A stretch of DNA of 26,242 nt from Nanobdellota archaeon (GTDB lineage: Archaea; Nanobdellota; Nanobdellia; Pacearchaeales; GW2011-AR1). Under the pieces are notes generated by a model. It made no database searches, was not told where the DNA came from, and saw only the letters and a program-made list of their open reading frames with translations. The translations under genes were made by a program, and so were the position numbers. The stretch lies in contig JAKLIN010000006.1 in assembly GCA_022709585.1 (NCBI GenBank), positions 1-26,242 of the forward strand. Reading direction: 5' to 3'. Each line of letters begins with the position of its first letter. Positions within the stretch are counted from its first letter, which is position 1. This document shows, in pieces, positions 1 through 8,116 of this stretch.

Positions 1-1
1 A

Positions 2-3000
2 GAATCTTCTGGGGAGATAACTTTTTTATCTAAACCCGACTTTGTTGCACCTGGAGAGAAAATCTGTGCAGCTCAAGCTTCAGAAGATAAATTTTGGCAA
101 GAAGTTTATGAAAATTATGACAAAGATATTCACTGTATAGATGAAAATCATATCTCTCTTTCCGGAACTTCTATGGCAACACCTCATGTTGCAGGAGCAG
201 TAGCTTTATTAAAACAAAAAAACCCCCAATTAACTTCTGAAGAAATCAAGAACTCTTTAGCAGATTCATCTAAGAAAATCCTTCAAGGGCATTTTGTTAA
301 CTTAATAGAAGAGCAAATACTCTACAATATCCCTTTATTTAATCAGGGTTCTGGGAGAATAGATTTGCAAAGACTTTTAAAAAATATAGATTTAAATCTT
401 TCTCTTAATGCTAAGCTTTCAGAAGAATCTTTAGGCAAGGTAAACTTAGAACTTTACATTGCTGGAGAAAATATAACTTCTTATTCTATTTATTATTACA
501 ATCAATTCTCTTCGGATGAAGATCCCGAACGAGAAGTGTGGGAAGAGATTTACTCCGAAGAAGTTTATGAAAAAGAATTTCCAATAATAAACCATTTAGA
601 ATTTGACCAAGAAAGATTCAACAACGGGTTTGCCTTGTTTAAATTGTCTGTAAAAAATTCATTGGACGAAGAATTTCAAGATTATGGATTCGTAAAAGAG
701 ATAAATAATTTCAAGATAGTTTCAGCTGGTGAAATAGAACAGCATTTAATAAAAGATGAAGAAAAATTCATAGTTTCGATTTCTCCAGGAATAGAATATC
801 CCTTAGGGTACACCTTAAATTATGTAGTTCTTAACAAAGAGAACCCCTACCGTTCTACTAGAGATTTTGTGCCTTTGAAAAGAGGATTGATTCTTTCTCC
901 CGGATTAAATGAAATAACTGTAGAGATCTCTTCTCTTCCTACGGGAAGACGTGAATTTGTTCTTTCTGCAAATTATTCCGAGACTCAGGAGATTAAAAGC
1001 AAGCCTTTTTCTGTAAGCGTCATCAAAGATCTTGGAAAAAATGGGAAAGTTTCTTTTTTGAACATTTCCGTCAGCGATTTTTTGCCAACATCTTTTTTGA
1101 GTGGAGAAAATGAAAAATACCTAGTTTTCCCTAAAGATGAAGGGAATTCTATCTCTTTTGGAGGCGGAGTACTTTCTTTCCCAGAAATAAATATAGGCGT
1201 ACTTAAAAATGAAGAAGAGAAAAAAGAAATCGACGAAACATTCAAAGAAAGTAATTCTTATCTTCCTTGGGCAACTAAGCATGAAAATTATGTTCCTTTC
1301 TTAGAAGAGGAAAATTTAGCAATTTTTGACTTTATTTCTGTGAAACAAGAGGAAGACTCCGAATTCGTGAGCGATGTTGTTTTTGGAAAAATAAATTCAG
1401 AGGGAGTGTATCAAGATAACTGGCCCTATATTTTGGACTCGAAAGATTTTTTGAAATATATTAATTCTCAAAAAGAAATAATCCCCGGAAAAGATAAAGT
1501 TATGCTCTCCTTTGATAGCATAGACAGGGGTGTATACAAGCGAGCTTATGATTTCCAAAGGAAAGGCATCGGCGAGCCTCCTTCAGAAAAAGAAGTGGCA
1601 TTGGCTTTAACAAAGAGAATCCTTTGGTTTGACTACTTTGGAAATCTCTTAAAGAGTTTGTCTTATAACTACTTTCAAGAAGAGGATATCTTAGAAGAAA
1701 ACGAAATTCAAGGGAATGTAGGCCACGCTTCTATCTATTTTAATAATTCTCAAGAAGATTTCCTTTTAGTCTGTTCCAATCGATATTTGAGCATCAAAGA
1801 AGAGCCACCTTACTTACAAGATTTATCTGTTGAAATATTAAACTTAACTTCTGGAGAGATTATCCAATCCAAAAAGTTATATCCGAAAGAAGATGAAATT
1901 TTTGTTTCTGTAGTAAGCCCTCTTGCAATTAATTTAGGAAAAGAGACTATTTTTGCGTTGTCTTTAAGCAAAGCTAAACCCAATCCAGATTATTCAGAAG
2001 ACTTTCCTCCAATTCCTCCTGAAAATCCAAAATATTTCTATTCCTCTGAATTAATTTTCTTAAATGAAAAATTAGAGATTATAAATAATTCTTTAAGTAT
2101 TCAAGATAGAGTCGTTTATGGAGATTTAAAAATAACAGAACATAAAGGAAAAATTTATTTGATTCAGAACTATTTGCAATTCTATTATAGTGAAGAAGGG
2201 GAATCGATTTTTTATGATTTAGAAGGAGATATAATCTATCGTACAGAAGATTACGATCCTTTTGGGGTGATGCTTTTAGCAGATTTAAATAATGATAGCT
2301 CTTCAGAAGTAATTATTGGAGGTTCAGGAAAAGGAGGTTGGGTTTCTCCAGGAGATTCTTTTTTGGTGAAGATTTACTCTTTTAATGGAGAAAAAATAAA
2401 AGAGTTTGAAATTCCCCCCCTTGAAGATTATCCTAATCTGTTGGGGATTCAATTAGGTGACTATAATCAAGACGAAAAACTGGATTTAGCAGCCTTCCTA
2501 GAACATAGAACTATTCGGAGTCATTCTGATTCACAATTTTCTGATGTTTCCGAAGAAAAAAAATATCTTTATGTTTTTGATTTGGACGCTGAATACATTC
2601 CAGAAAATCTTTACAGCCCTTCTTTTTATGATGCTACTTTCAATGGATGTTACAAAAATTGTCAAGAGATTTTTAATTCTATTGAAACCCCCGTTTTAGA
2701 TACAACTGCCCCAACTTACTCAAATGTTGAACAAAGGAATACAACTGCAGGACAATCAGCCACTTTTTCTGTTCTTTGGAATGACGAAACTTCTTTAATT
2801 CCAAATGGAGAATATATCTTTTCAACAAATAATTCAGGTAATTGGGTAAATGATACGCCTGTAAATTTCACCGCAACTCCAAGCTGGGCAAATATTACAA
2901 AGATATTAACTTCAACAGGAGGGATTGCAGTCGGATATAGATGGTATGCTTCAGATAACGCAAGTAATTGGAATTCTACTGCGATTTATTCTTTTGTTAC

Positions 3001-3862
3001 AACTTCACCACCGATCATTAAAGACACAATTGCGCCAAAATATTCAAATGCAGGACATAAAGTAACCTCGAGTAGCACTAAAGGTTCAATTGTAAACTTT
3101 TATTCTTACTGGCAAGATGAAGTTTCTTTAACTCCAAATGGAAAATACATCTTCTCTTCAAATATTTCTGGTGTTTGGAGAAATGATTCGGCAATTAGTT
3201 TTTCAACAGCATCTAATTGGGCAAATATTACAAAGACAGTGAATTCCTTGGTTAAATCTTTTGGATATAGATGGTATGCCTCAGATAATTCAAGCAATTG
3301 GAACTCTACAGCAGTTTATTTAGCGAGAATTTCAGATATTGCTCCTCCAGAAGAGCCAGTAATTCCTGCTCCAGTTGAGCCTCCTGTTGAAGAGCCACCC
3401 ATAGAAGAGCCTCAAATTGAGAACCCTCCCGTTGAGCCTCCTGTTGAAGAAAATCCAGCAATTCCACAAATAGACTTTGATCCTCCAACTTACATGAATG
3501 CAGTTCACTTGAATACCTATGCCGGGCTTCCTACGACATTTTCAATAACCTGGATAGATGAAACTTCTTTAACTCCTAACGGAGAATACATTTTCTCTAC
3601 AGATAATTCTGGACAGTGGATCAATGATACCCCTGTTAAATTTGGAATATCTGGGTCCATAACTGTCGGAAAAAAAGCAGATGTTCTTGTAACCAAGAAA
3701 TTAACCTCTCAGTCTGGAAAAACTGTTAATTATAGATGGTATGCTTCAGATAATGTAGGAAATTGGAAATCTACAGAAGCTTACTCTTTTGTTACAAGAA
3801 CAAATCTAAGAAACATTATCGGTAGAGTTACCGGACAAATTGTTAAATTCTTCATAAGATAA
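2..3862 (+). CDS. Subtilisin-like (S8) secreted protease, 3' part, with FG-GAP-like region and three C-terminal repeats
   Basis: The reading frame is open from base 2, so the gene begins upstream and lacks its start, signal peptide and the catalytic Asp and His. The upstream frame reads KPDFVAPGEKI and then SGTSMATPHVAG, the serine active-site signature of subtilases; the catalytic Ser codon is 170-172. An ATG at 173 falls inside this motif and is not the start. A long beta-rich region follows. Near 2280-2310 and 2455-2490 lie Asp/Asn-rich loops (DLNNDSSSE, GDYNQDEKLD) like FG-GAP/VCBS calcium-binding repeats. Three related units of about 100 residues occupy 2699-3796, with a Pro/Glu-rich linker between units 2 and 3. 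The protein ends in GRVTGQIVKFFIR, with no hydrophobic C-terminal anchor. It is probably an extracellular or cell-surface protease; its substrate is unknown. The protease call is secure; the role of the tail is inferred. Confidence 0.9.
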   Translation, partial: ESSGEITFLSKPDFVAPGEKICAAQASEDKFWQEVYENYDKDIHCIDENHISLSGTSMATPHVAGAVALLKQKNPQLTSEEIKNSLADSSKKILQGHFVNLIEEQILYNIPLFNQGSGRIDLQRLLKNIDLNLSLNAKLSEESLGKVNLELYIAGENITSYSIYYYNQFSSDEDPEREVWEEIYSEEVYEKEFPIINHLEFDQERFNNGFALFKLSVKNSLDEEFQDYGFVKEINNFKIVSAGEIEQHLIKDEEKFIVSISPGIEYPLGYTLNYVVLNKENPYRSTRDFVPLKRGLILSPGLNEITVEISSLPTGRREFVLSANYSETQEIKSKPFSVSVIKDLGKNGKVSFLNISVSDFLPTSFLSGENEKYLVFPKDEGNSISFGGGVLSFPEINIGVLKNEEEKKEIDETFKESNSYLPWATKHENYVPFLEEENLAIFDFISVKQEEDSEFVSDVVFGKINSEGVYQDNWPYILDSKDFLKYINSQKEIIPGKDKVMLSFDSIDRGVYKRAYDFQRKGIGEPPSEKEVALALTKRILWFDYFGNLLKSLSYNYFQEEDILEENEIQGNVGHASIYFNNSQEDFLLVCSNRYLSIKEEPPYLQDLSVEILNLTSGEIIQSKKLYPKEDEIFVSVVSPLAINLGKETIFALSLSKAKPNPDYSEDFPPIPPENPKYFYSSELIFLNEKLEIINNSLSIQDRVVYGDLKITEHKGKIYLIQNYLQFYYSEEGESIFYDLEGDIIYRTEDYDPFGVMLLADLNNDSSSEVIIGGSGKGGWVSPGDSFLVKIYSFNGEKIKEFEIPPLEDYPNLLGIQLGDYNQDEKLDLAAFLEHRTIRSHSDSQFSDVSEEKKYLYVFDLDAEYIPENLYSPSFYDATFNGCYKNCQEIFNSIETPVLDTTAPTYSNVEQRNTTAGQSATFSVLWNDETSLIPNGEYIFSTNNSGNWVNDTPVNFTATPSWANITKILTSTGGIAVGYRWYASDNASNWNSTAIYSFVTTSPPIIKDTIAPKYSNAGHKVTSSSTKGSIVNFYSYWQDEVSLTPNGKYIFSSNISGVWRNDSAISFSTASNWANITKTVNSLVKSFGYRWYASDNSSNWNSTAVYLARISDIAPPEEPVIPAPVEPPVEEPPIEEPQIENPPVEPPVEENPAIPQIDFDPPTYMNAVHLNTYAGLPTTFSITWIDETSLTPNGEYIFSTDNSGQWINDTPVKFGISGSITVGKKADVLVTKKLTSQSGKTVNYRWYASDNVGNWKSTEAYSFVTRTNLRNIIGRVTGQIVKFFIR
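2699..3796 (+). repeat. Three tandem protein repeat units in the subtilase tail
   Basis: Units lie at about 2699-3001, 3023-3331 and 3473-3796. Each carries the pattern W-x-D-E-[TV]-S-L-x-P-N-G-[EK]-Y-I-F-S, then an N/D-S/I-SG-x-W-x-ND segment, then YRWYASDN and NW-[NK]-ST near the end. The first two units are directly adjacent. The third is set off by a Pro/Glu-rich linker (about 3341-3466), inside which a 20-bp stretch is repeated at 3374-3393 and 3431-3450. The size and aromatic pattern suggest an Ig-like beta-sandwich fold, which is inference. Confidence 0.85.
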
Positions 3863-3881
3863 TTTTCATCGATTAGAAATC

Positions 3882-3890
3882 TTTAATAAT
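3882..3890 (+). promoter_or_regulatory. TATA box for tyrS
   Basis: The sequence tttaataat is centred 25 nt before the ATG at 3911, giving a leaderless or very short leader. An AAGGA element at 3903-3907 could also serve as a ribosome binding site. Confidence 0.45.
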
Positions 3891-3910
3891 CTTGTTCATT
3901 TCAAGGAAAT

Positions 3911-4990
3911 ATGGCAATAAGTGCAGATAAAAAAGTTGAATTAATAAAAAGTTTTGCAGAAGAAATTGTTAATGAAGAAGAGTTAAAAGAACTCTTGAAG
4001 ACAAAAAAGAAAATTATTGCTTACGATGGATTTGAACCTTCTGGTCAGATTCATATCGCTCAGGGATTAATGAGAGCAATTACAGTAAATAAATTAACTT
4101 CTTTAGGAATTCATTTTAGATTTTGGGTTGCAGATTGGTTTGCAATGTTAAATAATAAATTAGGAGGAGACTTAGATAAAATAAAAATTGTAGGAGAGTA
4201 TTTCATTGAAGTCTGGAAAGCTTGCGGACTGAATACCGAAAACGTAGAATTCATCTGGGCGAGTGATTTTATTAAAAAACATCCAGAATACTGGGAGACT
4301 GTTCTGAAAATTTCTACCAATGTGAGTGTTCAACGAGTGCTTCGTTGTGGGCAGATTATGGGCAGAGAAGAATGCACTAATAACCCTTCTTCTCAAATAG
4401 TTTATCCTTTAATGCAAGCCGCAGATATTTATCATTTAGAAGCAGATATTGCACAATTAGGAATGGATCAAAGAAAAGTAAATATGCTAGCAAGAGAAGT
4501 TTTTCCAAAATTAGGAATTAAGCCCCCTGTTGCAGTTCATCATCATATGCTTTTAGGATTACAATTCAAAGAATGTAACTCTCAAGGAATTGAAAGAAAA
4601 ATTGCTTTGAAAATGTCTAAGTCTAAACCCGAAACAGCGATTTTTATGACAGATTCTAAAGAAGAAATACAAAAAAAATTCAATAAAGCTTATTGTCCAG
4701 AAAAGCAAGAAGAAGATAACCCTGTTTTAGAATATGCTAAGTACATTATCTTTGAAAAATTCTCCAAAATTGTAATCGAACGTCCTGAGAAGTTTGGGGG
4801 AAATTTGGAAATTAAAAGTTATGAAGAGCTAAAAGAAAGATACTCAAAAGGAGAGATACATCCTTTAGATTTAAAGAATACGATTGCGAAATACATTGAT
4901 TTATGTTTAGAACCTGTTAGAAAACATTTTGAAACAAACAAGAAAGCAAAAGAATTATTGAAGAAAGTTCAATCTTTTAATAACGTTTAA
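3911..4990 (+). CDS. tyrS: Tyrosyl-tRNA synthetase
   Basis: This class I aminoacyl-tRNA synthetase (359 aa) charges tRNA-Tyr in the cytoplasm. The Rossmann core opens with YDGFEPSGQIHIAQG, where HIAQ at residues 48-51 occupies the HIGH position. KMSKS is at 234-238. EADIAQLGMDQRKVN at 177-191 is the tyrosine-recognition region typical of archaeal/eukaryotic TyrRS. No separate C-terminal EMAP or S4 domain is present, and the length fits a compact archaeal/eukaryotic-type enzyme. Several blocks (for example WVADWFAMLNNKLGGDL and LRCGQIMGR) resemble plant and protist cytosolic TyrRS as I remember them more than typical euryarchaeal TyrRS. TrpRS was considered because of the KMSKSKP-TAIF stretch, but the overall pattern is TyrRS. 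The gene is convergent with the GTPase gene, with only 5 nt between stop codons. Confidence 0.93.
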   Translation: MAISADKKVELIKSFAEEIVNEEELKELLKTKKKIIAYDGFEPSGQIHIAQGLMRAITVNKLTSLGIHFRFWVADWFAMLNNKLGGDLDKIKIVGEYFIEVWKACGLNTENVEFIWASDFIKKHPEYWETVLKISTNVSVQRVLRCGQIMGREECTNNPSSQIVYPLMQAADIYHLEADIAQLGMDQRKVNMLAREVFPKLGIKPPVAVHHHMLLGLQFKECNSQGIERKIALKMSKSKPETAIFMTDSKEEIQKKFNKAYCPEKQEEDNPVLEYAKYIIFEKFSKIVIERPEKFGGNLEIKSYEELKERYSKGEIHPLDLKNTIAKYIDLCLEPVRKHFETNKKAKELLKKVQSFNNV

Positions 4991-4995
4991 TTATT

Positions 4996-5919
4996 CTATC
5001 TGGTTTTAAATTCCACCACATCTAAATCTTTTAAGAGATGTTTTAACCCTACTTTTTGTCCGGCAAATTTAGAGCTTGGACCCCAAATCTTTGTTTCGCT
5101 TACTTTTTCAGAAAATCCTTTTAATATTTTTTCAGCAACATCTCTTACTGTAGAGCCAGGTTCAAGAATAACTGGCTTGTCGCGAGTTTTGTTGATATCT
5201 TTTCCAGGCTCTTTAAGATAAATTCTAATCTTATCAAAGCTTTTGAATATTTTCTCTTGCAATTCATCAAAATTTTCTTTAGTTTCTCCAGAAATCATCA
5301 CAAAATCATATTTTTTTGATTGAAGTGTAGAAGAAATTTTTCTTATCTCGTTTGCTGAAAGAGTATCTATCTTATTGAAGAGGATTATTCTTTTTCCATA
5401 AGCTCTTTCTGTTTGTTTTTCAATTTCAGGAATTTGAGAAAGTTCTGTTATAAGAAAAAGAAGAGTGTCTGCAGAATTTACTAACCCTTTGTCATAGTAT
5501 TCTGAACCTACCGCAGGAATTTCCATTATTTGTATATTTGTCCCCACGTAATGCATTATTCCTTGGATTGGTTGTTTGGTTGTAAAACCATAATGTGCAA
5601 TTTCTGGTTTAGTGTTAGTAAGATTAGCGAGAAGTGTTGACTTTCCTGTGTTTGCAAATCCTACAATCACCGCTTGCATTTCTTCTTTTTTTATTCCCGA
5701 TTTCTTTGCTCCTTTGCTGGTTTTTCTTGTAGACTCAATCTTTTCTTTAAGTTTGATATGCCTTGTTTTAAGATTAGCAAGCATTTTTTCACTGGATTTG
5801 TGCTTAGGGCATTCTTTTATCATTTCTTCTAAGCACTTAAGTTTCTCTTCATTGGTTTTAGCTAAGAAAAATTGTGCTTCTGCTTTCTTGTATTGTGGAG
5901 ATTGATTTGTGGAAGCCAT
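4996..5919 (-). CDS. OBG/DRG-type GTPase with C-terminal TGS domain
   Basis: This 307-aa protein has a charged helical N-terminus (1-80), a P-loop GTPase domain and a TGS domain (about 230-305, starting IRIYLKEPGK). G1 is GFANTGKST (87-95), the switch I region is YGFTTKQP (110-117), G4 is NKID (182-185) and G5 is SGE (210-212). The G3 element, usually DxPG, reads MEIPAV, so Asp is replaced by Glu. DRG/Rbg proteins bind ribosomes and act in translation, and the same role is likely here. It is shorter than typical DRG (about 365 aa), so the extra insertion domain of that family appears to be absent. The start ATG at 5919 gives the full N-terminal helix. The gene is divergent from the methyltransferase gene, with an 84-nt shared promoter region. 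Confidence 0.85.
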   Translation of the reverse strand: MASTNQSPQYKKAEAQFFLAKTNEEKLKCLEEMIKECPKHKSSEKMLANLKTRHIKLKEKIESTRKTSKGAKKSGIKKEEMQAVIVGFANTGKSTLLANLTNTKPEIAHYGFTTKQPIQGIMHYVGTNIQIMEIPAVGSEYYDKGLVNSADTLLFLITELSQIPEIEKQTERAYGKRIILFNKIDTLSANEIRKISSTLQSKKYDFVMISGETKENFDELQEKIFKSFDKIRIYLKEPGKDINKTRDKPVILEPGSTVRDVAEKILKGFSEKVSETKIWGPSSKFAGQKVGLKHLLKDLDVVEFKTR

Positions 5920-5973
5920 TTTGTTTTGGTTATCTGTTGTTGTCTTAATTACGACTTTAATTTTAACCCTCTA

Positions 5974-5985
5974 ATATTTAAATAT
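5974..5985 (+). promoter_or_regulatory. TATA box for the methyltransferase gene
   Basis: The sequence atatttaaatat is centred about 25 nt before the ATG at 6004 and favours that start over any upstream one. It is self-complementary, so it could in principle also be read toward the divergent GTPase gene, but it lies about 60 nt from that start. Confidence 0.5.
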
Positions 5986-6003
5986 CTTTTAATTAAAAAA
6001 TTT

Positions 6004-6807
6004 ATGAAGCTAAATTCAACAAAATCCGGGCTTTCTAAAGAACAATTAATCAGCAAGATAATTGAAAAAAAAGAGTTTTCAGACTTGCCAATTGTGGACA
6101 TTGAAAATGTTTTCAATAAACTCAACAAGCCTCATTATTCAGATGAAGAAAAAATCAAACTTTCTCGGGATATGTTAAGAAAGATTTTTTCTGGATTCAG
6201 CAGCCAAAAGATTTTTTCACTTAAAGACAAATCTCCAGAATGGCATTTAAGCAAGCATTTGTCTACTCGCGAAAGATTGCCTTATTTTTCAGAGATTTAT
6301 TCTAAAATTTTTTCTGGATTGCCTAAAAAGATTAGTGTGATTGATTTGGGCGCAGGAATAAATGGATTAAGTTATAGTTTTTTTCAAGAAGCAGGATTCA
6401 AAGTGGATTATACTGCAGTGGAATCTGTTGGGCAACTTGTGAATGTGATGAACGATTTTTTTTCAAAAGAGAAAATTTCTGCTCAAGCCATTAAAATGAG
6501 CTTATTTGAACTGGAAAAATTAGAAAAGATAATCCAGAAAACTTCTACTCCCCGAGTCGCATTTTTGTTCAAAGTAATTGATTCTCTTGAAGCAGTTCAA
6601 TCAGATTATTCTAAAAAACTAATTGAAATTTTAATGAACTCCTGCGAACGAGTAGTTGTAAGCTTTGCAACAGAAAGCATGATTAAAAGAACTAAGTTCA
6701 AAGCTAATAGAAATTGGATTATTGAATTTTTAGCTCAGAATTTTAAGATTTTAGATGATTTCAGTTTTGGAGGAGAAAAATTCTTTGTTATTGCAAAAAA
6801 GAAATGA
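6004..6807 (+). CDS. ArmA/Rmt-like 16S rRNA methyltransferase (m7G1405 family homologue)
   Basis: This 267-aa class I SAM-dependent methyltransferase has the layout of the ArmA/RmtB/FmrO family, which methylates N7 of G1405 in 16S rRNA and gives aminoglycoside resistance in bacteria. A helical N-terminal region (1-80) begins with LISKIIEKKEFSDL. Then comes HLSTRERLPYFSEIY (85-99), matching the family's HxST-ER signature. SAM motif I is VIDLGAGINGL (112-122), where ArmA has ILDFGCGFNPL. Later come VAFLFKVIDSLE (185-196; VVFLLKMLPVL in ArmA) and VVVSFATESM (217-226; FVISFPIKSL in ArmA). ArmA is about 257 aa. These comparisons are from memory. An open frame extends upstream to 5872, but ATG 6004 fits the TATA box and the family N-terminus. 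The rRNA target in this organism is inferred. Confidence 0.78.
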   Translation: MKLNSTKSGLSKEQLISKIIEKKEFSDLPIVDIENVFNKLNKPHYSDEEKIKLSRDMLRKIFSGFSSQKIFSLKDKSPEWHLSKHLSTRERLPYFSEIYSKIFSGLPKKISVIDLGAGINGLSYSFFQEAGFKVDYTAVESVGQLVNVMNDFFSKEKISAQAIKMSLFELEKLEKIIQKTSTPRVAFLFKVIDSLEAVQSDYSKKLIEILMNSCERVVVSFATESMIKRTKFKANRNWIIEFLAQNFKILDDFSFGGEKFFVIAKKK

Positions 6808-6832
6808 AGTGCTTGGGGGATTTGGGAGAGAT

Positions 6833-6840
6833 TTTAAAAA
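6833..6840 (+). promoter_or_regulatory. TATA box for the M16 peptidase gene
   Basis: The sequence tttaaaaa is centred about 25 nt before the ATG at 6862, within the short gap after the methyltransferase gene. Confidence 0.4.
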
Positions 6841-6861
6841 CTAGAAAACCTTTTTTCATTT

Positions 6862-8064
6862 ATGGCTAAAATTCAACGGAAAGTTCTTGAAAATGGAATG
6901 GTCGTTCTCTTTGAAAAAAGAAATCTTCCTGTTGTAAGTGTGGCTTTTGCTTCCAAAGCAGGGGGAATAAACGAATCTGTTTCTGAAAAAGGAATTTCTC
7001 ATTACATTGAGCATATGCTCTATAAAGGAACACCTAAACGAGATGCAAAAAAGATTGCTGAAGAAATTGAAAAAAACGGAGGTGTTCTTAACGGGTTTAC
7101 AGATGAAGATTTAACTGCATTTTGGTGCAAGATGCCAAGCAAACATCTTAGGACTGCATTGGAAGTTTTAGGAGACATGGTTCAAAATCCTGTTTTTGAT
7201 GAAAAAGAATTGGAAAAAGAAAGGAAAGTTATTTTTGAAGAAATGAAAATGCGAAAAGACAATCCTGGAATTTATGTTTTTGATAAACTTGGAAGTTTGC
7301 TTTATGAACCTCCTTTTGGAATCTCTCTTATCGGAACAGAAAAAACAATGGGCTCGATTGATAGAGAAAAAATAATTGACAAATTCAAGAAATTGTATCA
7401 ACCAAGCAATATGATTTTATGTGTTGTCGGAAAAGCAAACTTTAATGAGATTGTGAAATTTGCAGAGAAGAAGTTTTCTTCGAAAAAAGCAGAAGTTCCT
7501 AAGCAAAAAATTGTTGCAATAAATAAATCTCAAATTGAAAAGCGAACAGGAATTGATCAGGCAAATCTGGTTTTTGCATATCATGTTCCAAAAATAAAAG
7601 ATAAAAAAATTTATGCTTCAATGGTTTTGAATACTCTTCTTGCAGGAGGAATGTCTTCAAGATTATTCACAGAGATTAGAGAAAAAAGAAACTTGGCTTA
7701 TTCTATTCGCGGAGGTTTAGATACAGGAAAAGATTACGGACATGCTTACATTTATGTAGGCACTTCTAAAGAAAATGTTTCTAAAGTTAAAGAGCTTATA
7801 ATTGAAGAATTCAAAAAAGTTGCTCAAGGCTTTTCTGAAAAAGAATTAGCTCAAGTTAAAGAGCAGATAATTGGCAATTACAAAATTTCCACAGAAGACT
7901 CTTACGCTCAAATGATTAATCTTCTTTACAGCGAGACTTTTGATAACATTAAGAACTATGAAAAATATGAAAAGTATATTTCTGAAGTTAAAATTAAAGA
8001 AATTCAAGAATTAGCTAAAAAAGCAATTGAAAAATACAGTTTCTTTGCACTTGTTCCTAAATAA
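6862..8064 (+). CDS. M16 family zinc metallopeptidase (pitrilysin/MPP-like)
   Basis: The inverted zinc motif HxxEH is present as HYIEH (47-51), with the third ligand region ERKVIFEEMKM about 75 residues later (120-130), as in processing-protease-type M16 enzymes. The second half (about 180-400) carries the family's GGMSSRLFTEIREKRNLAYS region, which in homologues forms the substrate-closing domain. At 400 aa it is a single-unit (two-domain) M16 protein, which in the family usually works as a dimer. There is no signal peptide, so a cytoplasmic role in peptide or protein turnover is likely. The substrate cannot be read from the sequence. It lies head to tail with the methyltransferase and ureohydrolase genes, but each has its own TATA box. 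Confidence 0.93.
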   Translation: MAKIQRKVLENGMVVLFEKRNLPVVSVAFASKAGGINESVSEKGISHYIEHMLYKGTPKRDAKKIAEEIEKNGGVLNGFTDEDLTAFWCKMPSKHLRTALEVLGDMVQNPVFDEKELEKERKVIFEEMKMRKDNPGIYVFDKLGSLLYEPPFGISLIGTEKTMGSIDREKIIDKFKKLYQPSNMILCVVGKANFNEIVKFAEKKFSSKKAEVPKQKIVAINKSQIEKRTGIDQANLVFAYHVPKIKDKKIYASMVLNTLLAGGMSSRLFTEIREKRNLAYSIRGGLDTGKDYGHAYIYVGTSKENVSKVKELIIEEFKKVAQGFSEKELAQVKEQIIGNYKISTEDSYAQMINLLYSETFDNIKNYEKYEKYISEVKIKEIQELAKKAIEKYSFFALVPK

Positions 8065-8090
8065 ATAATAAAATCAACTAAACTCCTGAT

Positions 8091-8100
8091 TAATTAAATA
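8091..8100 (+). promoter_or_regulatory. TATA box for the ureohydrolase gene
   Basis: The sequence taattaaata is centred about 22 nt before the ATG at 8117, in the 52-nt gap after the M16 gene. Confidence 0.35.
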
Positions 8101-8116
8101 GAATTAAAATTTTAAG

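Noticed and set aside
3306..3488. Short minus-strand open frame opposite the Pro/Glu-rich linker
   Set aside because: It is rich in Leu, Glu and Gln because it is the complement of Pro/Glu codons, and it lies inside the protease gene.
3911..4990. Tryptophanyl-tRNA synthetase as an alternative call
   Set aside because: The KMSKSKP-type motif is shared, but the GFEPSG opening, the EADIAQLGMDQRK region and the length fit TyrRS.
5872..6003. Upstream extension of the methyltransferase frame
   Set aside because: It runs into the divergent GTPase gene and across the TATA box; ATG 6004 fits the promoter and the family N-terminus.
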